Source: CAIVAT01 sp037128705 (GTDB lineage: Bacteria; Bacteroidota; Bacteroidia; Bacteroidales; FEN-979). Taken from it: DNA of 64,000 bases. The DNA is taken from positions 152,091-216,090 of the forward strand of contig JBAXVX010000002.1 in the NCBI GenBank assembly GCA_037128705.1. Reading direction: 5' to 3'. Shown here in pieces: positions 1-9,500 of this stretch. The notes below the pieces were generated by a model. It did no database searches, was not told where the DNA came from, and worked only from the letters and a program-made list of their open reading frames with translations. A program made the position numbers and the translations under genes. The number at the start of each line of letters is the position of its first letter. Position 1 is the first letter of the stretch.

Positions 1-272
1 TAAAAAATCGCCCCTGATGCAATGATCTCTCTTTGTTGAGGGTCAAGGGTCCGGTAATTTATTGAAACGACCTTTATTTTTTTATTGGGCAACCCCTTGA
101 ACAGAATCCCATTTGGGTCTTGTTTGGTTCTTATTGCCAGTTCATACTTATCTATTGTTTCAACCTTGTTCACACCTTCAAGGAACATCCAATCATCCTC
201 AGCCAGCGGTTCTTTCTTACAAGAGAATAAGGAAAAGATCAGGAAGCAATAAAATAATATTTTTTTCATCAT
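1..272 (-). CDS. Putative lipoprotein, C-terminus cut by window edge
   Basis: Reading leftward from the ATG at 270-272 (a second ATG lies at 267-269), the frame stays open to the window edge for about 90 codons. The N-terminus is MMKKILFYCFLIFSLFSCKK, a lipoprotein signal with lipobox LFSC and lysines after the cysteine. After cleavage the chain is polar and I recognise no domain. It lies 25 bp downstream of the outer-membrane beta-barrel gene on the same strand, so the two are probably cotranscribed. Function unknown. Confidence 0.7.
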   Translation of the reverse strand, partial: MMKKILFYCFLIFSLFSCKKEPLAEDDWMFLEGVNKVETIDKYELAIRTKQDPNGILFKGLPNKKIKVVSINYRTLDPQQREIIASGAIF

Positions 273-297
273 CGGGTATGGTATTTAAAATCCTTCA

Positions 298-912
298 TTA
301 AAAAAGAAATGCGCAGGAAATTTCCAGTCCTTTTTGTTTCAAGGCATCAAAGTACTCAGAATTAATACTGTTCAGATTCCACCTGTATCGACCCTCAACC
401 TGGAATTTCCAGATATCAAAACCCATCCCGGCGCCTACCCCGAAATATATTTTATTGATATTACTCTTAACGATGCTTTCGTCGTAGTCGTCAAGATGGT
501 AGAACAGATCTCCTTCATAGCTCACTACATAGGATCCATATATGGTTCCCAAAATATATGGCCTGAAAATTTTACTCAATTGCAGACCCACCTTAAAATT
601 AACAGGAACGTCTATGGTCTGCAAGGTTGTTATTAAATCTGTAAAGTAAATCAGATCTGCATCGGTCGATGAATTTGTAAAAATAATTTCAGGTACGATC
701 GAGTAATTTACAAAACCTCCCATTTTATATTGGAAAAAGGCACCGAAAGTCCAGCCCGAATTTGCCTCAAAGTCAGAATATAAGCCTTTGCCGTTGTTTT
801 CAAGATGGATGAAATTGACGCCAGCCTTTACGCCGATTCTCCAGGGTCTTTCCTGGGCATAAACACTGCTAATGGCGCAAGCAAATAGTAATATTATTAT
901 TGTCTTTCTCAT
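298..912 (-). CDS. Outer-membrane beta-barrel protein (PorT/OMP_b-brl_2-like)
   Basis: A 204-residue protein. I chose the start at 912 because MRKTIIILLFACAISSVYAQ is a good signal peptide; the frame extends 13 codons further upstream but adds nothing signal-like. The mature chain alternates hydrophobic and polar residues with many Tyr, Phe and Gly, contains GVKAGVNF-like strands near the N-terminus and ends in an aromatic residue (CAFLF), as expected for a small barrel inserted in the outer membrane. A near-consensus promoter lies at 959-990. It is probably cotranscribed with the lipoprotein gene downstream. The ligand or role cannot be read from the sequence. Confidence 0.75.
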   Translation of the reverse strand: MRKTIIILLFACAISSVYAQERPWRIGVKAGVNFIHLENNGKGLYSDFEANSGWTFGAFFQYKMGGFVNYSIVPEIIFTNSSTDADLIYFTDLITTLQTIDVPVNFKVGLQLSKIFRPYILGTIYGSYVVSYEGDLFYHLDDYDESIVKSNINKIYFGVGAGMGFDIWKFQVEGRYRWNLNSINSEYFDALKQKGLEISCAFLF

Positions 913-958
913 ATCCCTGGGGTAAGTTCTATCATGTAACAAACAATACAAGCGTTAA

Positions 959-990
959 CAAAGTTATCAAAATAGCTGAATGTACGCAAA
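959..990 (-). promoter_or_regulatory. Bacteroidetes-type promoter for the beta-barrel gene
   Basis: On the minus strand there is TTTG (987-990), a 20-nt spacer and TAACTTTG (959-966), an exact match to the TTTG-N19-21-TAnnTTTG consensus. The predicted start of transcription is about 40 nt before the ATG at 912. The promoter is intact up to about 20 nt from where recognisable cheB sequence begins on the other strand. Confidence 0.65.
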
Positions 991-1010
991 TCCACTATGT
1001 TTTATTATTT

Positions 1011-1934
1011 AGAAAGGTAGCGGAGCTTAAACCTGATGTAATCACCATGGATATCAATATGCCGGGGCTCGATGGCGTGGAAACCGCCCGGCATATCATG
1101 GAAACCAGGGCTACTCCCATCGTGATCGTCAGTGGAAGTGAAATGGTAAATGACCCCTCCTATGTCTTTCAATTGATGGAAGCAGGAGCCCTGGCAGTGG
1201 TAAAACGACCGCCGGATATACGCCACCCGCAGCACAAAATGATGCGCGCTGAATTACTTCAGACCGTCAAACTGATGTCGGAGATAAAGGTTGTACGTGT
1301 GATACGGCGCAATCCCGCCAGGGAAGAGCAACAACCTGCAATCAGCATCATGCCTGAAGTTCAAAAGCACGACATTAGACTTATTGCTATTGGCGCTTCT
1401 ACCGGAGGCCCCGCCACGCTCCAAAAAATTTTATCAGGCCTGCCTAAGGGTTTGAAGGCCCCTGTTGTCATCGTACAGCATATCACAAAAGAATTTATAA
1501 AAGGATTGCAGGAATGGCTGTCCGTTACTTCGTCCATCCCTGTAAAGGTTGCAGTGAATGGCGAACTTCTTGAAAAGGGTGTCGCCTATTTTGCGCCGGA
1601 CAGTTTCCACATGGGCGTGACCAGGGACATGAAAGTATCACTCAATGCCGGTCCTCCCGAAAACGGGCTCATCCCGGCTGTTGATTATCTTTTCCGCTCG
1701 GTAGCAGAAAATTTCGGCGCCCATTCGATGGGAATCCTTCTGTCCGGGATGGGGAAAGATGGCGCTGAGGCGCTGAAAACCATGAAGGAATGCGGATCAA
1801 TAACCATTGCACAGAACCAGGCGAGTTCAATCGTTTTTGGAATGCCGGGTGAAGCCATAAAACTCGGGGCTGCCAGCTATGTGCTCACCCCGGAAGAAAT
1901 CGCAGTCATGATTGGAAAATTAGCTGGCAAATAA
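1011..1934 (+). pseudogene. cheB: cheB-like methylesterase, receiver domain 5'-truncated
   Basis: Recognisable CheB sequence begins near 1011 (VAELKPDVITMDINMPG) and runs to the stop. It keeps the receiver phospho-acceptor Asp (ITMD), the following Ser and Lys positions (IVIVSGS, AVVKRP) and a complete methylesterase domain: the catalytic Ser in IGASTGGPATL, the His in IVQHITKEF and the Asp in GMGKDGAEAL. The first 45 or so receiver residues, including the acidic pair and helix 1, are absent. The frame remains open to about 900, but that part is overlapped by the promoter of the divergent gene, does not look like a receiver, and has no ATG before the Met of ITMD. In an intact system CheB would demethylate chemoreceptor glutamates. 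It converges on cheR. It is probably a remnant, though an isolated methylesterase domain could still be made from an internal start. Confidence 0.75.
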
Positions 1935-1959
1935 AAGGATATATTCCCTGCTGACAAGG

Positions 1960-3426
1960 TTATTTCATTAAGCCAACCATCTCCTTTATTCTCCCGGCAG
2001 TCATCCCCTCCGATTCAGGCAGTACTTCTGTATCGTTGAATTTCGCCAGGAGCTCTTCTGCATTCAGGTAATGTTTCCGGGCTTTACTGTGTTTTCCAAG
2101 CCTTGCTGATATGTTTCCCATCATCAAATGTGAAAGAATATGATCCGGATCCAGGTACAACGCCTTTACAAGCGCCTTTTCAGCCTCATGCGGAAGAGCC
2201 ATTTCCTGCATAATTACTGCATGAAGATAGTAGGATGAAGCATCCATTTTATTCAGGGTGATCTGTTTTTCACTCCACATCCTGGCCTGCTCCAGTTTCC
2301 CGGTATTCGCATAGGATCTGATCAGCAGAGGAAGAAGTTCCTGGTTTGCCGGGCCTGCATCCATGATCTTTAAAATACGTTCAATGGCTGATGTATAATT
2401 CCCTTTGGAATAAAATTCAACGGCGACAGCGGAAGGATCAGTAACAACATCCTTCACCGGTTTCTGGTCCGGGTGTTTCGGCGAAAATTTCCTCACCCCA
2501 TGCAGGGGAGGATGGTGAAAAGCAGGTTTATGTGCAGCAATGGTTTTCGGGATAACCTGGTCAGTCAGGGTGACGGGCAGGAGGCTTTTCCGGAAAAAGG
2601 TAATATTCTGGAGAACGACCGGGGTGTATGATTTGAAGAAAGGCAGAGAGGCTTCAACCGGGCTAATAACAAACCATCCGTTCTCGAGGGTGGAATCATA
2701 GAGCATTTTTGTGACTTCCGAAATCTGTTCACCTGAAAAGTACATCAATACATTCCGGCAAAAGACTGCATTTTGGTTGATGAGATGGGGAATAATCTCC
2801 GGTTTGGGCTGGCTGACAAGATTCAGCTGCAGAAACGTAACCATCTTTCGGATCCTGGGAATGAGTTCATAGCTCCTTCCTCTTCTTATAAAGTAACGGT
2901 CAATAATTTCCGGTTTGGTATTCCTCAGGGACCAGGATGTATAAATGCCCTTTCTTGCTTTTTCAAGGAACTGTGGATTCAGATCCGTAGCGAGAATTTT
3001 TATATCCCACCCATCAGGTTCATGGAGAAGTTCAGTAAGCAGGATGGCCAGGGTATAGGGCTCCTCTCCGCTGCAGCAACCCGCACTCCAGATCCTCAGA
3101 GATTTTGAGGGGTTGCAGTTTGTATCCAGTAAAGGGGCCAGGATGTGATCCTGAAAAGCATTCAGGGTTTGCATATCGCGGAAGAAAAAGGTCTCTCCCA
3201 CGGTAAGAATTGAAATCAGGATCTCCTCCTGTTCGTGCGTCAGTCCGTTTTTCTCAATGAGATCGGCAAGATGCTCCAAATCATGATGAAAGCCCAACTC
3301 CATCGCTGCATTGCTGAGCGACCGGTGAAGAAAGGTCAGATTATCCTGGGAATGGAAAATCCCAAATTTTTTGGTGATAAATTTATTTACCCTTTCCGAA
3401 ATACTCCCATGAGCATCGTCAGCCAT
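1960..3426 (-). CDS. cheR: CheR-type protein-glutamate methyltransferase with TPR tail
   Basis: A 488-residue protein. Residues ~1-85 match the CheR N-terminal domain, including the LTVGETFFFRD segment. Residues ~90-280 are the SAM-dependent methyltransferase, with IWSAGCCSGEEPYTLA as the SAM-binding loop, ILATDLNP and CRNVLMYF. Residues ~335-470 carry tetratricopeptide repeats, as in CheR proteins that work with Frz- or Wsp-like chemosensory systems. It should methylate receptor glutamates using SAM, opposite to CheB. No receptor, CheA or CheW gene is in the window. The start ATG at 3424-3426 lies 35 nt below a promoter-like TAACTTTG. Confidence 0.9.
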   Translation of the reverse strand: MADDAHGSISERVNKFITKKFGIFHSQDNLTFLHRSLSNAAMELGFHHDLEHLADLIEKNGLTHEQEEILISILTVGETFFFRDMQTLNAFQDHILAPLLDTNCNPSKSLRIWSAGCCSGEEPYTLAILLTELLHEPDGWDIKILATDLNPQFLEKARKGIYTSWSLRNTKPEIIDRYFIRRGRSYELIPRIRKMVTFLQLNLVSQPKPEIIPHLINQNAVFCRNVLMYFSGEQISEVTKMLYDSTLENGWFVISPVEASLPFFKSYTPVVLQNITFFRKSLLPVTLTDQVIPKTIAAHKPAFHHPPLHGVRKFSPKHPDQKPVKDVVTDPSAVAVEFYSKGNYTSAIERILKIMDAGPANQELLPLLIRSYANTGKLEQARMWSEKQITLNKMDASSYYLHAVIMQEMALPHEAEKALVKALYLDPDHILSHLMMGNISARLGKHSKARKHYLNAEELLAKFNDTEVLPESEGMTAGRIKEMVGLMK

Positions 3427-3460
3427 TCTTCTCCGGATTTTTTAACATGATTTTCTTAAT

Positions 3461-3493
3461 CAAAGTTACCAAACTTTCCGGTATTTGAACCAA
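3461..3493 (-). promoter_or_regulatory. Promoter candidate for cheR
   Basis: Minus strand: TTG (3491-3493), a 22-nt spacer and TAACTTTG (3461-3468), a perfect -7 element with a slightly long spacer, 35 nt before the cheR ATG. Confidence 0.4.
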
Positions 3494-3520
3494 TCATGAT
3501 TGGGATGCCTGGCTATAGAC

Positions 3521-4765
3521 CTATTTCTTCTGCAGAAATCCGTCAAACCAGGATTTGGCATGGATAACAGAGTAAGTGTAAGTGGCCCGGTGGTCGGCTT
3601 TTGCCCCGGCAGATATCGCATGGGTATCTCCGCTTCCCATGAGTTTATGAAAACCTTCGGCGAGTTTTGCCACATAAACCGGAACCACTTCATCCGATTC
3701 CCCGTAATAATTGTTCAGCGGAGTATGACAGCGCCAGCGGTAAGCCTGCGACTTTTCGATGATCTGCCAATAGGGGGTATTCCCGATATTTCCGGTTTCC
3801 ATGAATGCAGGTTGTAAAAAGTTCCGTAACGTATCGCCCGTGATCTTTCTGAAATCGGTCCAGCTGATCTTCCAGTCATAGAAATCCTTTGCGGTCTGGT
3901 AAAACTGAGGGCGGATGGCCGTTGCTGCAAGACCGGGCATCTGGCAGTAATATTCCACCGCGAAAAGATAATTCGAAAAGCATGCAGGGATATAGACCGC
4001 ATCGATGGGCTGGTAATTGTTGATCCAGCGGTCGACGGTGCCAAAAGCATCGATAGGGGCGCTTGCCGTGGCGGCCGCAGCAACGGGAATGTTCATCTCC
4101 TCCAGTTTGCGCAGGAAGGTCATGTTGGTCCATCCGCCCTGCGACCATCCGTGAAGGAACAAGGAGCCCGGTTTGATCTTCATGGCCGCAAGAACATCCT
4201 GTGCGGCAAAAATCATATCCAGGCAGGCCTGCTCGGAACTGTATCTTACCAGGTAGGAGTTGGGCAGGTCGGAAACCCCCAGACCGAAATAATCGGCCCC
4301 GATCACAATATATCCCTGGGAGGCAAACTGGGCGATCATCAGCCTGGTCTCCATTGATTTATCCGGGTTTGAAGGGCACTCGTCCTTCCCGAACACGGTT
4401 CCGTGCTGGTACGATACCACCGGCATGGAGTCCTTGCCGTTATCAGGAATGGCCACCAGTCCCGAAGTCAGCGTGCGCATGTTGTCAAACTCAGGGATCA
4501 CCGAATGATAGTATACCCGGTAGAGCTTCACGGGAAATTTCGGAGTGTTGAACTGTCCTTTGAAATCGGCATACGACATAGAGGTTCCGGCCAGGAACTC
4601 TTCCAGCTCCTTGTTGAGGATGTTGTTCATCCTGGTTAAATCGTAGGTTCCGATGTACTGGTATTCGGTTCCGCTGGTTACTTTGGTAAAGGAGTTCGTG
4701 GTTTGAGCCTGCAGTAAGGATACGGCGTTCAAAAAAAGCAAAATGATCAAGGTGGTTTTTTTCAT
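3521..4765 (-). CDS. Secreted alpha/beta hydrolase (lipase/peptidase-like)
   Basis: A 414-residue protein with signal peptide MKKTTLIILLFLNAVSLLQA. The fold features are an oxyanion region (SYQHGTVFG), the nucleophile elbow LHGWSQGG (Ser within GWSQG), a likely acid in YGESDEVVP and a His in ADHRATY near the C-terminus. The large insertion between nucleophile and acid forms a lid rich in aromatics. The overall layout resembles secretory lipases (LIP family) and the S9-like esterases annotated in Bacteroidota. The substrate is unknown. It lies 17 bp downstream of the membrane-protein gene at 4783 and may be expressed with it. Confidence 0.8.
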   Translation of the reverse strand: MKKTTLIILLFLNAVSLLQAQTTNSFTKVTSGTEYQYIGTYDLTRMNNILNKELEEFLAGTSMSYADFKGQFNTPKFPVKLYRVYYHSVIPEFDNMRTLTSGLVAIPDNGKDSMPVVSYQHGTVFGKDECPSNPDKSMETRLMIAQFASQGYIVIGADYFGLGVSDLPNSYLVRYSSEQACLDMIFAAQDVLAAMKIKPGSLFLHGWSQGGWTNMTFLRKLEEMNIPVAAAATASAPIDAFGTVDRWINNYQPIDAVYIPACFSNYLFAVEYYCQMPGLAATAIRPQFYQTAKDFYDWKISWTDFRKITGDTLRNFLQPAFMETGNIGNTPYWQIIEKSQAYRWRCHTPLNNYYGESDEVVPVYVAKLAEGFHKLMGSGDTHAISAGAKADHRATYTYSVIHAKSWFDGFLQKK

Positions 4766-4782
4766 AGTTTTATTTATTTGAA

Positions 4783-5466
4783 TTATTTTTTCTCAAAGAA
4801 AATAGTGACGCGAAGGAGCTTCCAGTGATTGTAAAGGAGCACCACGATCGTACAGCCGAGCATGCCGCCTGCCAGGCCTGTAAATACTGCTACAAGCGGT
4901 ATGGCAGCATCTGCCTTTTGCCAGAGCAGGATGACCGGCAGGGCAATTCCTTCATATGCACCGGCCAGGAATGCAAGACGAACGACCGATATTTTTTTTA
5001 CCATATATCTCTGACCGGCAGTTCTTATTGAGATCCTGAGAGGAGCGAAAAATGGATAAACTAACTGGTAAGTAACGAAAGTGACCATCACGGCGCATGA
5101 AACAGAGACGAATCCTGCGAATATATACCGCGGGATCCACGAATCGATCTGCCAAAGCCCGGTCACTTTTTGGAAACCGAAGATCAAGGCCAGGAAGATC
5201 ATGTTCCATAACGCAGCCGGAAGGATGGAGACGCCGGTTACAACATCCCCGTTAAAGCTGAAATGAAGATATCCGATCATTCTGTTCAGGATCAGAAAAA
5301 GGACAACAATCCCCGCAAACCCAACCACTGCTCCTTCTAGCGGGGATTTTATACCGACTGAAAAAAGATCGGGCAGCCAAACCACAAGGGGAACCGTTAT
5401 CATCTCGAGCAACCCGAAAATCCAGATCAGGTGGAACGATAGTCTATCTGGTGAAAGTCTGATCAT
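4783..5466 (-). CDS. Polytopic membrane protein of unknown function
   Basis: A 227-residue protein with about six hydrophobic segments (for example FGLLEMITVPLVVWL, FAGIVVLFLILNRMIGYL, ALWNMIFLALIFGF, AVMVTFVTYQLVYPFF, LAGAYEGIALPVILLW and the LVAVFTGLAGGMLG region). I recognise no motif. Its start overlaps the end of the Lgt-like gene by 23 bp, which suggests translational coupling and perhaps a shared membrane complex. Confidence 0.7.
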   Translation of the reverse strand: MIRLSPDRLSFHLIWIFGLLEMITVPLVVWLPDLFSVGIKSPLEGAVVGFAGIVVLFLILNRMIGYLHFSFNGDVVTGVSILPAALWNMIFLALIFGFQKVTGLWQIDSWIPRYIFAGFVSVSCAVMVTFVTYQLVYPFFAPLRISIRTAGQRYMVKKISVVRLAFLAGAYEGIALPVILLWQKADAAIPLVAVFTGLAGGMLGCTIVVLLYNHWKLLRVTIFFEKK

Positions 5467-6436
5467 GGGTTAAATTAAAATAGGTTCCAAGTTTCCGGCC
5501 GTGAATTCCGTAAGCAGCAAAATTAATCGCCCCGCCAAGGATCAGCGAACCGGTAATGTTCCAGTCCGAAACAAGAAATTCAGCGTAGGTCTTGAAGTTA
5601 AACGGAATAATCGGGGGGTCGTATGTAAATAAGGATTCGCCCGATCTCCAGGCAAATAAGATGATCAGAAAAAAAACAAGGATTAAGAAAAGGGCAACCC
5701 ATGAATAGGAGATCTTATTTGATGGGGCTTTATGCCGGAGGGGCTGAAGGGCAATTCTTTTGATGTTGATTCCAATAAAGAATATGATCATGATCACTCC
5801 CGAATAGGGAAATCGGGTGGAAAGGATGCAGAAAAAAATAAAAAGAACAAGATCAACCATGGCAGAGATCATCTGGACCGGGACCAGCGGGATATTCCGG
5901 AGCTCAGGATTTTCTCTCCAGACCCTTGCTTCAGGATCAAGGTAAATAAATCCAAACCGGCTGAAGGTTGGTTTGCCTGTACAACATCCATAGTTGAAGC
6001 ACCCAAGCCGGCCGATGAACATGGTGGCTATTCCTCCGTAGCAAACAGCATCTCCCAGTGTCGCAAAAGGAATACGCTCAAACGCACAGATAAAAATAGT
6101 CCCCAAAATAAAGCCTACGACGCCTCCCTGCTGATAAAATGAAGTTTGATTCATGTAGTAACGGAAATTGCGGAAATATTCAGTGATTCCGATGGGGAGG
6201 ATCGTATAAAATTTGGCAAAAAGCAGATTAATAATGACAAGGAATGACACCATCCGCCAGCAGGAGCTGCTTACCGGGAATCCCTTCGTGTAAAGGAAAT
6301 ATAAAAAAACACTGTAGCCTGCAACAGAACCCAATGCCGCAAACAAACCAAAAGTCACCAGGTTAAATGACCGGCCATGCCAGAATACCACCGGGAGGTT
6401 TACGCAACCAGGTGCTTTTTTAAATAAAGTGAACAT
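5444..6436 (-). CDS. Lgt-like integral membrane protein
   Basis: A 330-residue protein with multiple membrane segments. The most telling stretch is FIGRLGCFNYGCCTGKPT followed by FGFIYLDPEAR and IPLVPVQM, which matches the Arg-containing signature region of prolipoprotein diacylglyceryl transferase (Lgt) relatives. It is longer than housekeeping Lgt, has a Cys-rich version of the signature, and sits with an unknown membrane protein rather than with lipoprotein-processing genes. It may therefore be a paralogue that transfers a lipid group to another substrate. The family is fairly clear; the activity is inferred. Confidence 0.7.
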   Translation of the reverse strand: MFTLFKKAPGCVNLPVVFWHGRSFNLVTFGLFAALGSVAGYSVFLYFLYTKGFPVSSSCWRMVSFLVIINLLFAKFYTILPIGITEYFRNFRYYMNQTSFYQQGGVVGFILGTIFICAFERIPFATLGDAVCYGGIATMFIGRLGCFNYGCCTGKPTFSRFGFIYLDPEARVWRENPELRNIPLVPVQMISAMVDLVLFIFFCILSTRFPYSGVIMIIFFIGINIKRIALQPLRHKAPSNKISYSWVALFLILVFFLIILFAWRSGESLFTYDPPIIPFNFKTYAEFLVSDWNITGSLILGGAINFAAYGIHGRKLGTYFNLTHDQTFTR

Positions 6437-6573
6437 CTTTTATTGAATATTGAGATAAAGGTAAAAAAACTGGGACAACCAATCTGTTTATTTGATCCAA
6501 TCGTTCAAAAAAATAAATTGTACTTTTACATCCCTTGTTTTGGTAAATCCAACATTCACCGACACCTCCCCCT

Positions 6574-9500
6574 ATGAAGACAATGCAGCCATTTTTTTAT
6601 GTATGTGGACTTTTTCTGATAACCGCGATGTTTGCCACGGCCCAGGTTACAAAGCATGACCGTACGGGCCATGAAAAGGTAAACCGCATGATCGACAACA
6701 TGGGATACTGGCAGCGTTGTGCCAGAGAGGGACTCGTACCGGTTGCTCCCTTCACCCGTATCCCGGCCGCAATATATACCGGAAGCAGGCTGATCGGAAA
6801 AGGTCTTCGTGAGATCGACTCTCCCGATATCTGCATCACAACGGAACCCTCATTGTCGACCCAGAGTGAAAATTCCCTTGTGATGGATCCCGGCAATGAA
6901 AATGCGTTGATGAATTCCAACAACTCCACCCCCCAACCCAGCAATGGCAGTGTGAAAGGCGCGGATGCCCTGATCTCGCCCGATGCTGGTGAAAGCTGGT
7001 CGGGAACGGTTGAGGGCGCAGGTGGGTCCAATTCGGGAGACCCCGCCGCCGTGATCGACCTGAACGGAAGGTATTTTATCGGATTTATCGACAATGCCTA
7101 CGGACAAAGTGTTGCCTATTCCGATAACCAGGGAGGAACCTGGACCACCTCCGTCGCCGGAATCAAACCTTCGGGCGGTTCAAGCATGCTGGATAAAAAT
7201 CACCTGTGGGCCGACATCAGCCCCACCAGCCCTTTCAAAGGGAACATCTATGATGCCTGGACAGCTTTTGGCGGATCGAACAACAAGCATGTGGAGATAT
7301 CAAGATCCATAACCAATGGATCTTCCTGGGAACCCCCTGTCAAGATCAGCGGCGCGCTGACGGGTAAATTATTTCATGGCGTCAATCTTAAAACAGGCCC
7401 CGATGGTGAAGTGTATGCAGCATTCACCATCTATGATAAAACGGCTCCTCTGGCCGAAAGCGCCATGGCCTTTGCCAAATCGCTGGATGGCGGCATCACC
7501 TGGCAACCGGCCATCCGCGCCGTCGACAGCATCATGGGAATCCGCGACGAGGGGGTCACCCAGAACATGCGGGTCAACTCCTTCCCGTGCATGGCCGTCG
7601 ACCTGAGCAACGGCGCCCATCGCGGAACCATCTATATCGTATGGTCCAACATCGGGGTGCCCGGAATAAATACCGGCCCGGGATGCGACATTTACCTTAT
7701 CAAATCGACTGACAAAGGAGATACCTGGTCGGCCCCGGTAAAAGTAAACACCGATCTGCCCGCCGGGAAACAGCACTACTTTCCCTGGATCACCTGCGAC
7801 CAGGCAACCGGGATCATCAGCCTGGTGTTTTATGATAACCGGAATTGTGCTCCTAACCAGGCAGAGGCATGGGTGGCCTGGTCGCTCGATGGAGGAGCCA
7901 CCTTCGAGGATATGAAAGTCAGCGATGTCACCTTCACCCCCTCCCCGATCCCGAATATGGCAGCAAATTACATGGGCGACTACCTCTCGATCGTTGCTTA
8001 CGGGGGAAAAACAATTCCCTGCTGGACCGACACACGGTCGGGCCACTGCCTGACCTATGTCTCCCCCATCGAACTGGTCATCCCAAGATCATTGGTCATC
8101 AATACCAGTAACATTCTCAACGATACCACCTATGGCAATGGCAATGGGTTGTTGGATTATGGAGAAACCGAACTGATCGGACTGAAAATGAAAAATACAG
8201 GGATTAAGCAGGCCGACAGCATCTCGGTATCCCTCTCCTGCAGTAATCCCTATGTCACCCTTCAGGATTCTGTTCTTTATTACGGTGATTTTGCGACCGG
8301 CCAGGAAAAAACCATCCTCGATGGTTTCAAATTCAGCGTTTCCGATTCGATTCCAAATGGTGAACTGATCCTGTTCACGGTCAAAGCCATCGACCGCAAC
8401 GACAGCATCACCTACAGCACCTTTCAGATCATGTCGCATGCCCCCGACGTGTCGCTGCTTTCGATGATGATCCTCGATCCTTCAGGAAACAACAACGGGA
8501 GGCTCGATCCGGGGGAAAATGCCACCATCCAGATTGAAACAACGAACAAAAGCATCTGGGATGCCGAAAATGTGGTGAGCACGCTCACTTCGGCGAACCC
8601 GTTCGTAACAGTAACAGGCGGTCCGGCGAATATCGGGACCCTTCATGCCGGGGAGACCCTTCAGGCCTCCTTCGGTGTTGCGGTGAACCCGGATGCGGCC
8701 ATCGGATCGGCCGCGCAACTTCAGGACCATACCCTGTCGAAATGGAGGGCTACAGATAAATCCTTCACGGCCCGCATCGGGCTCCTGGTGGAGGATTGGG
8801 AAACCGGTACCATGACAAAATTTCCCTGGGAATTCACCAGTGCGGCAGATCCATGGACCATCGACGCGGCAGTAAAATATGAAGGAAAATATTCGGCCAG
8901 ATCAGGGGCGATCGGCCAGGGAGCATCAACCGGAATATCGGTCCGGTATAACGTAATGCTCGACGACAGCATCTCTTTCTTCCGCAAGGTTTCATCCCCG
9001 GACCCGAATGACCTGCTGAAATTTTACATTGATGACCTGCTGGTCGGAATCTATTCGGGAGAGGGGGGAGATACGGCCTTTTCACGCGACGTTTACCCGG
9101 TAATGGCGGGTGTTCACACCTTCAGCTGGATCTATGAAAAAGGAAGCGCCGGTTCTTCATCACCGGAGGCTGCCTGGATTGATTATATTGTGTTTCCGCC
9201 CAGGTACATGACCAATGTCAGCGCAGGTGGAGACGGGATGATCTGTGCAGGCGGCACCTTCCCACTGAACGGCCTTGTGTTCAATTCTGATTCATTGCAC
9301 TGGAGTACCAGCGGATCAGGGATATTCAGCAACCCTGCCGTGCTGAATCCGGACTATGTCCCGAGTGCGGCCGACAATTCTGCCGGAAGTGTGAAGCTTA
9401 CCCTCACCGCCTTCGATCAGAAAATCCCGGGGGCGAAGGACAGCCTGGATCTCACCATTGCAGCACTGCCCGTTGTGAAGTTAGGCAGGGATACCATCCT

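Noticed and set aside
900..1010. N-terminal extension of cheB from a TTG codon at 900
   Set aside because: It overlaps the promoter at 959-990 on the other strand, lacks the receiver's acidic residues and has no ATG.
4151..4639. Plus-strand open frames opposite the alpha/beta hydrolase gene
   Set aside because: They are antisense shadows of a well-supported gene, without family signatures.
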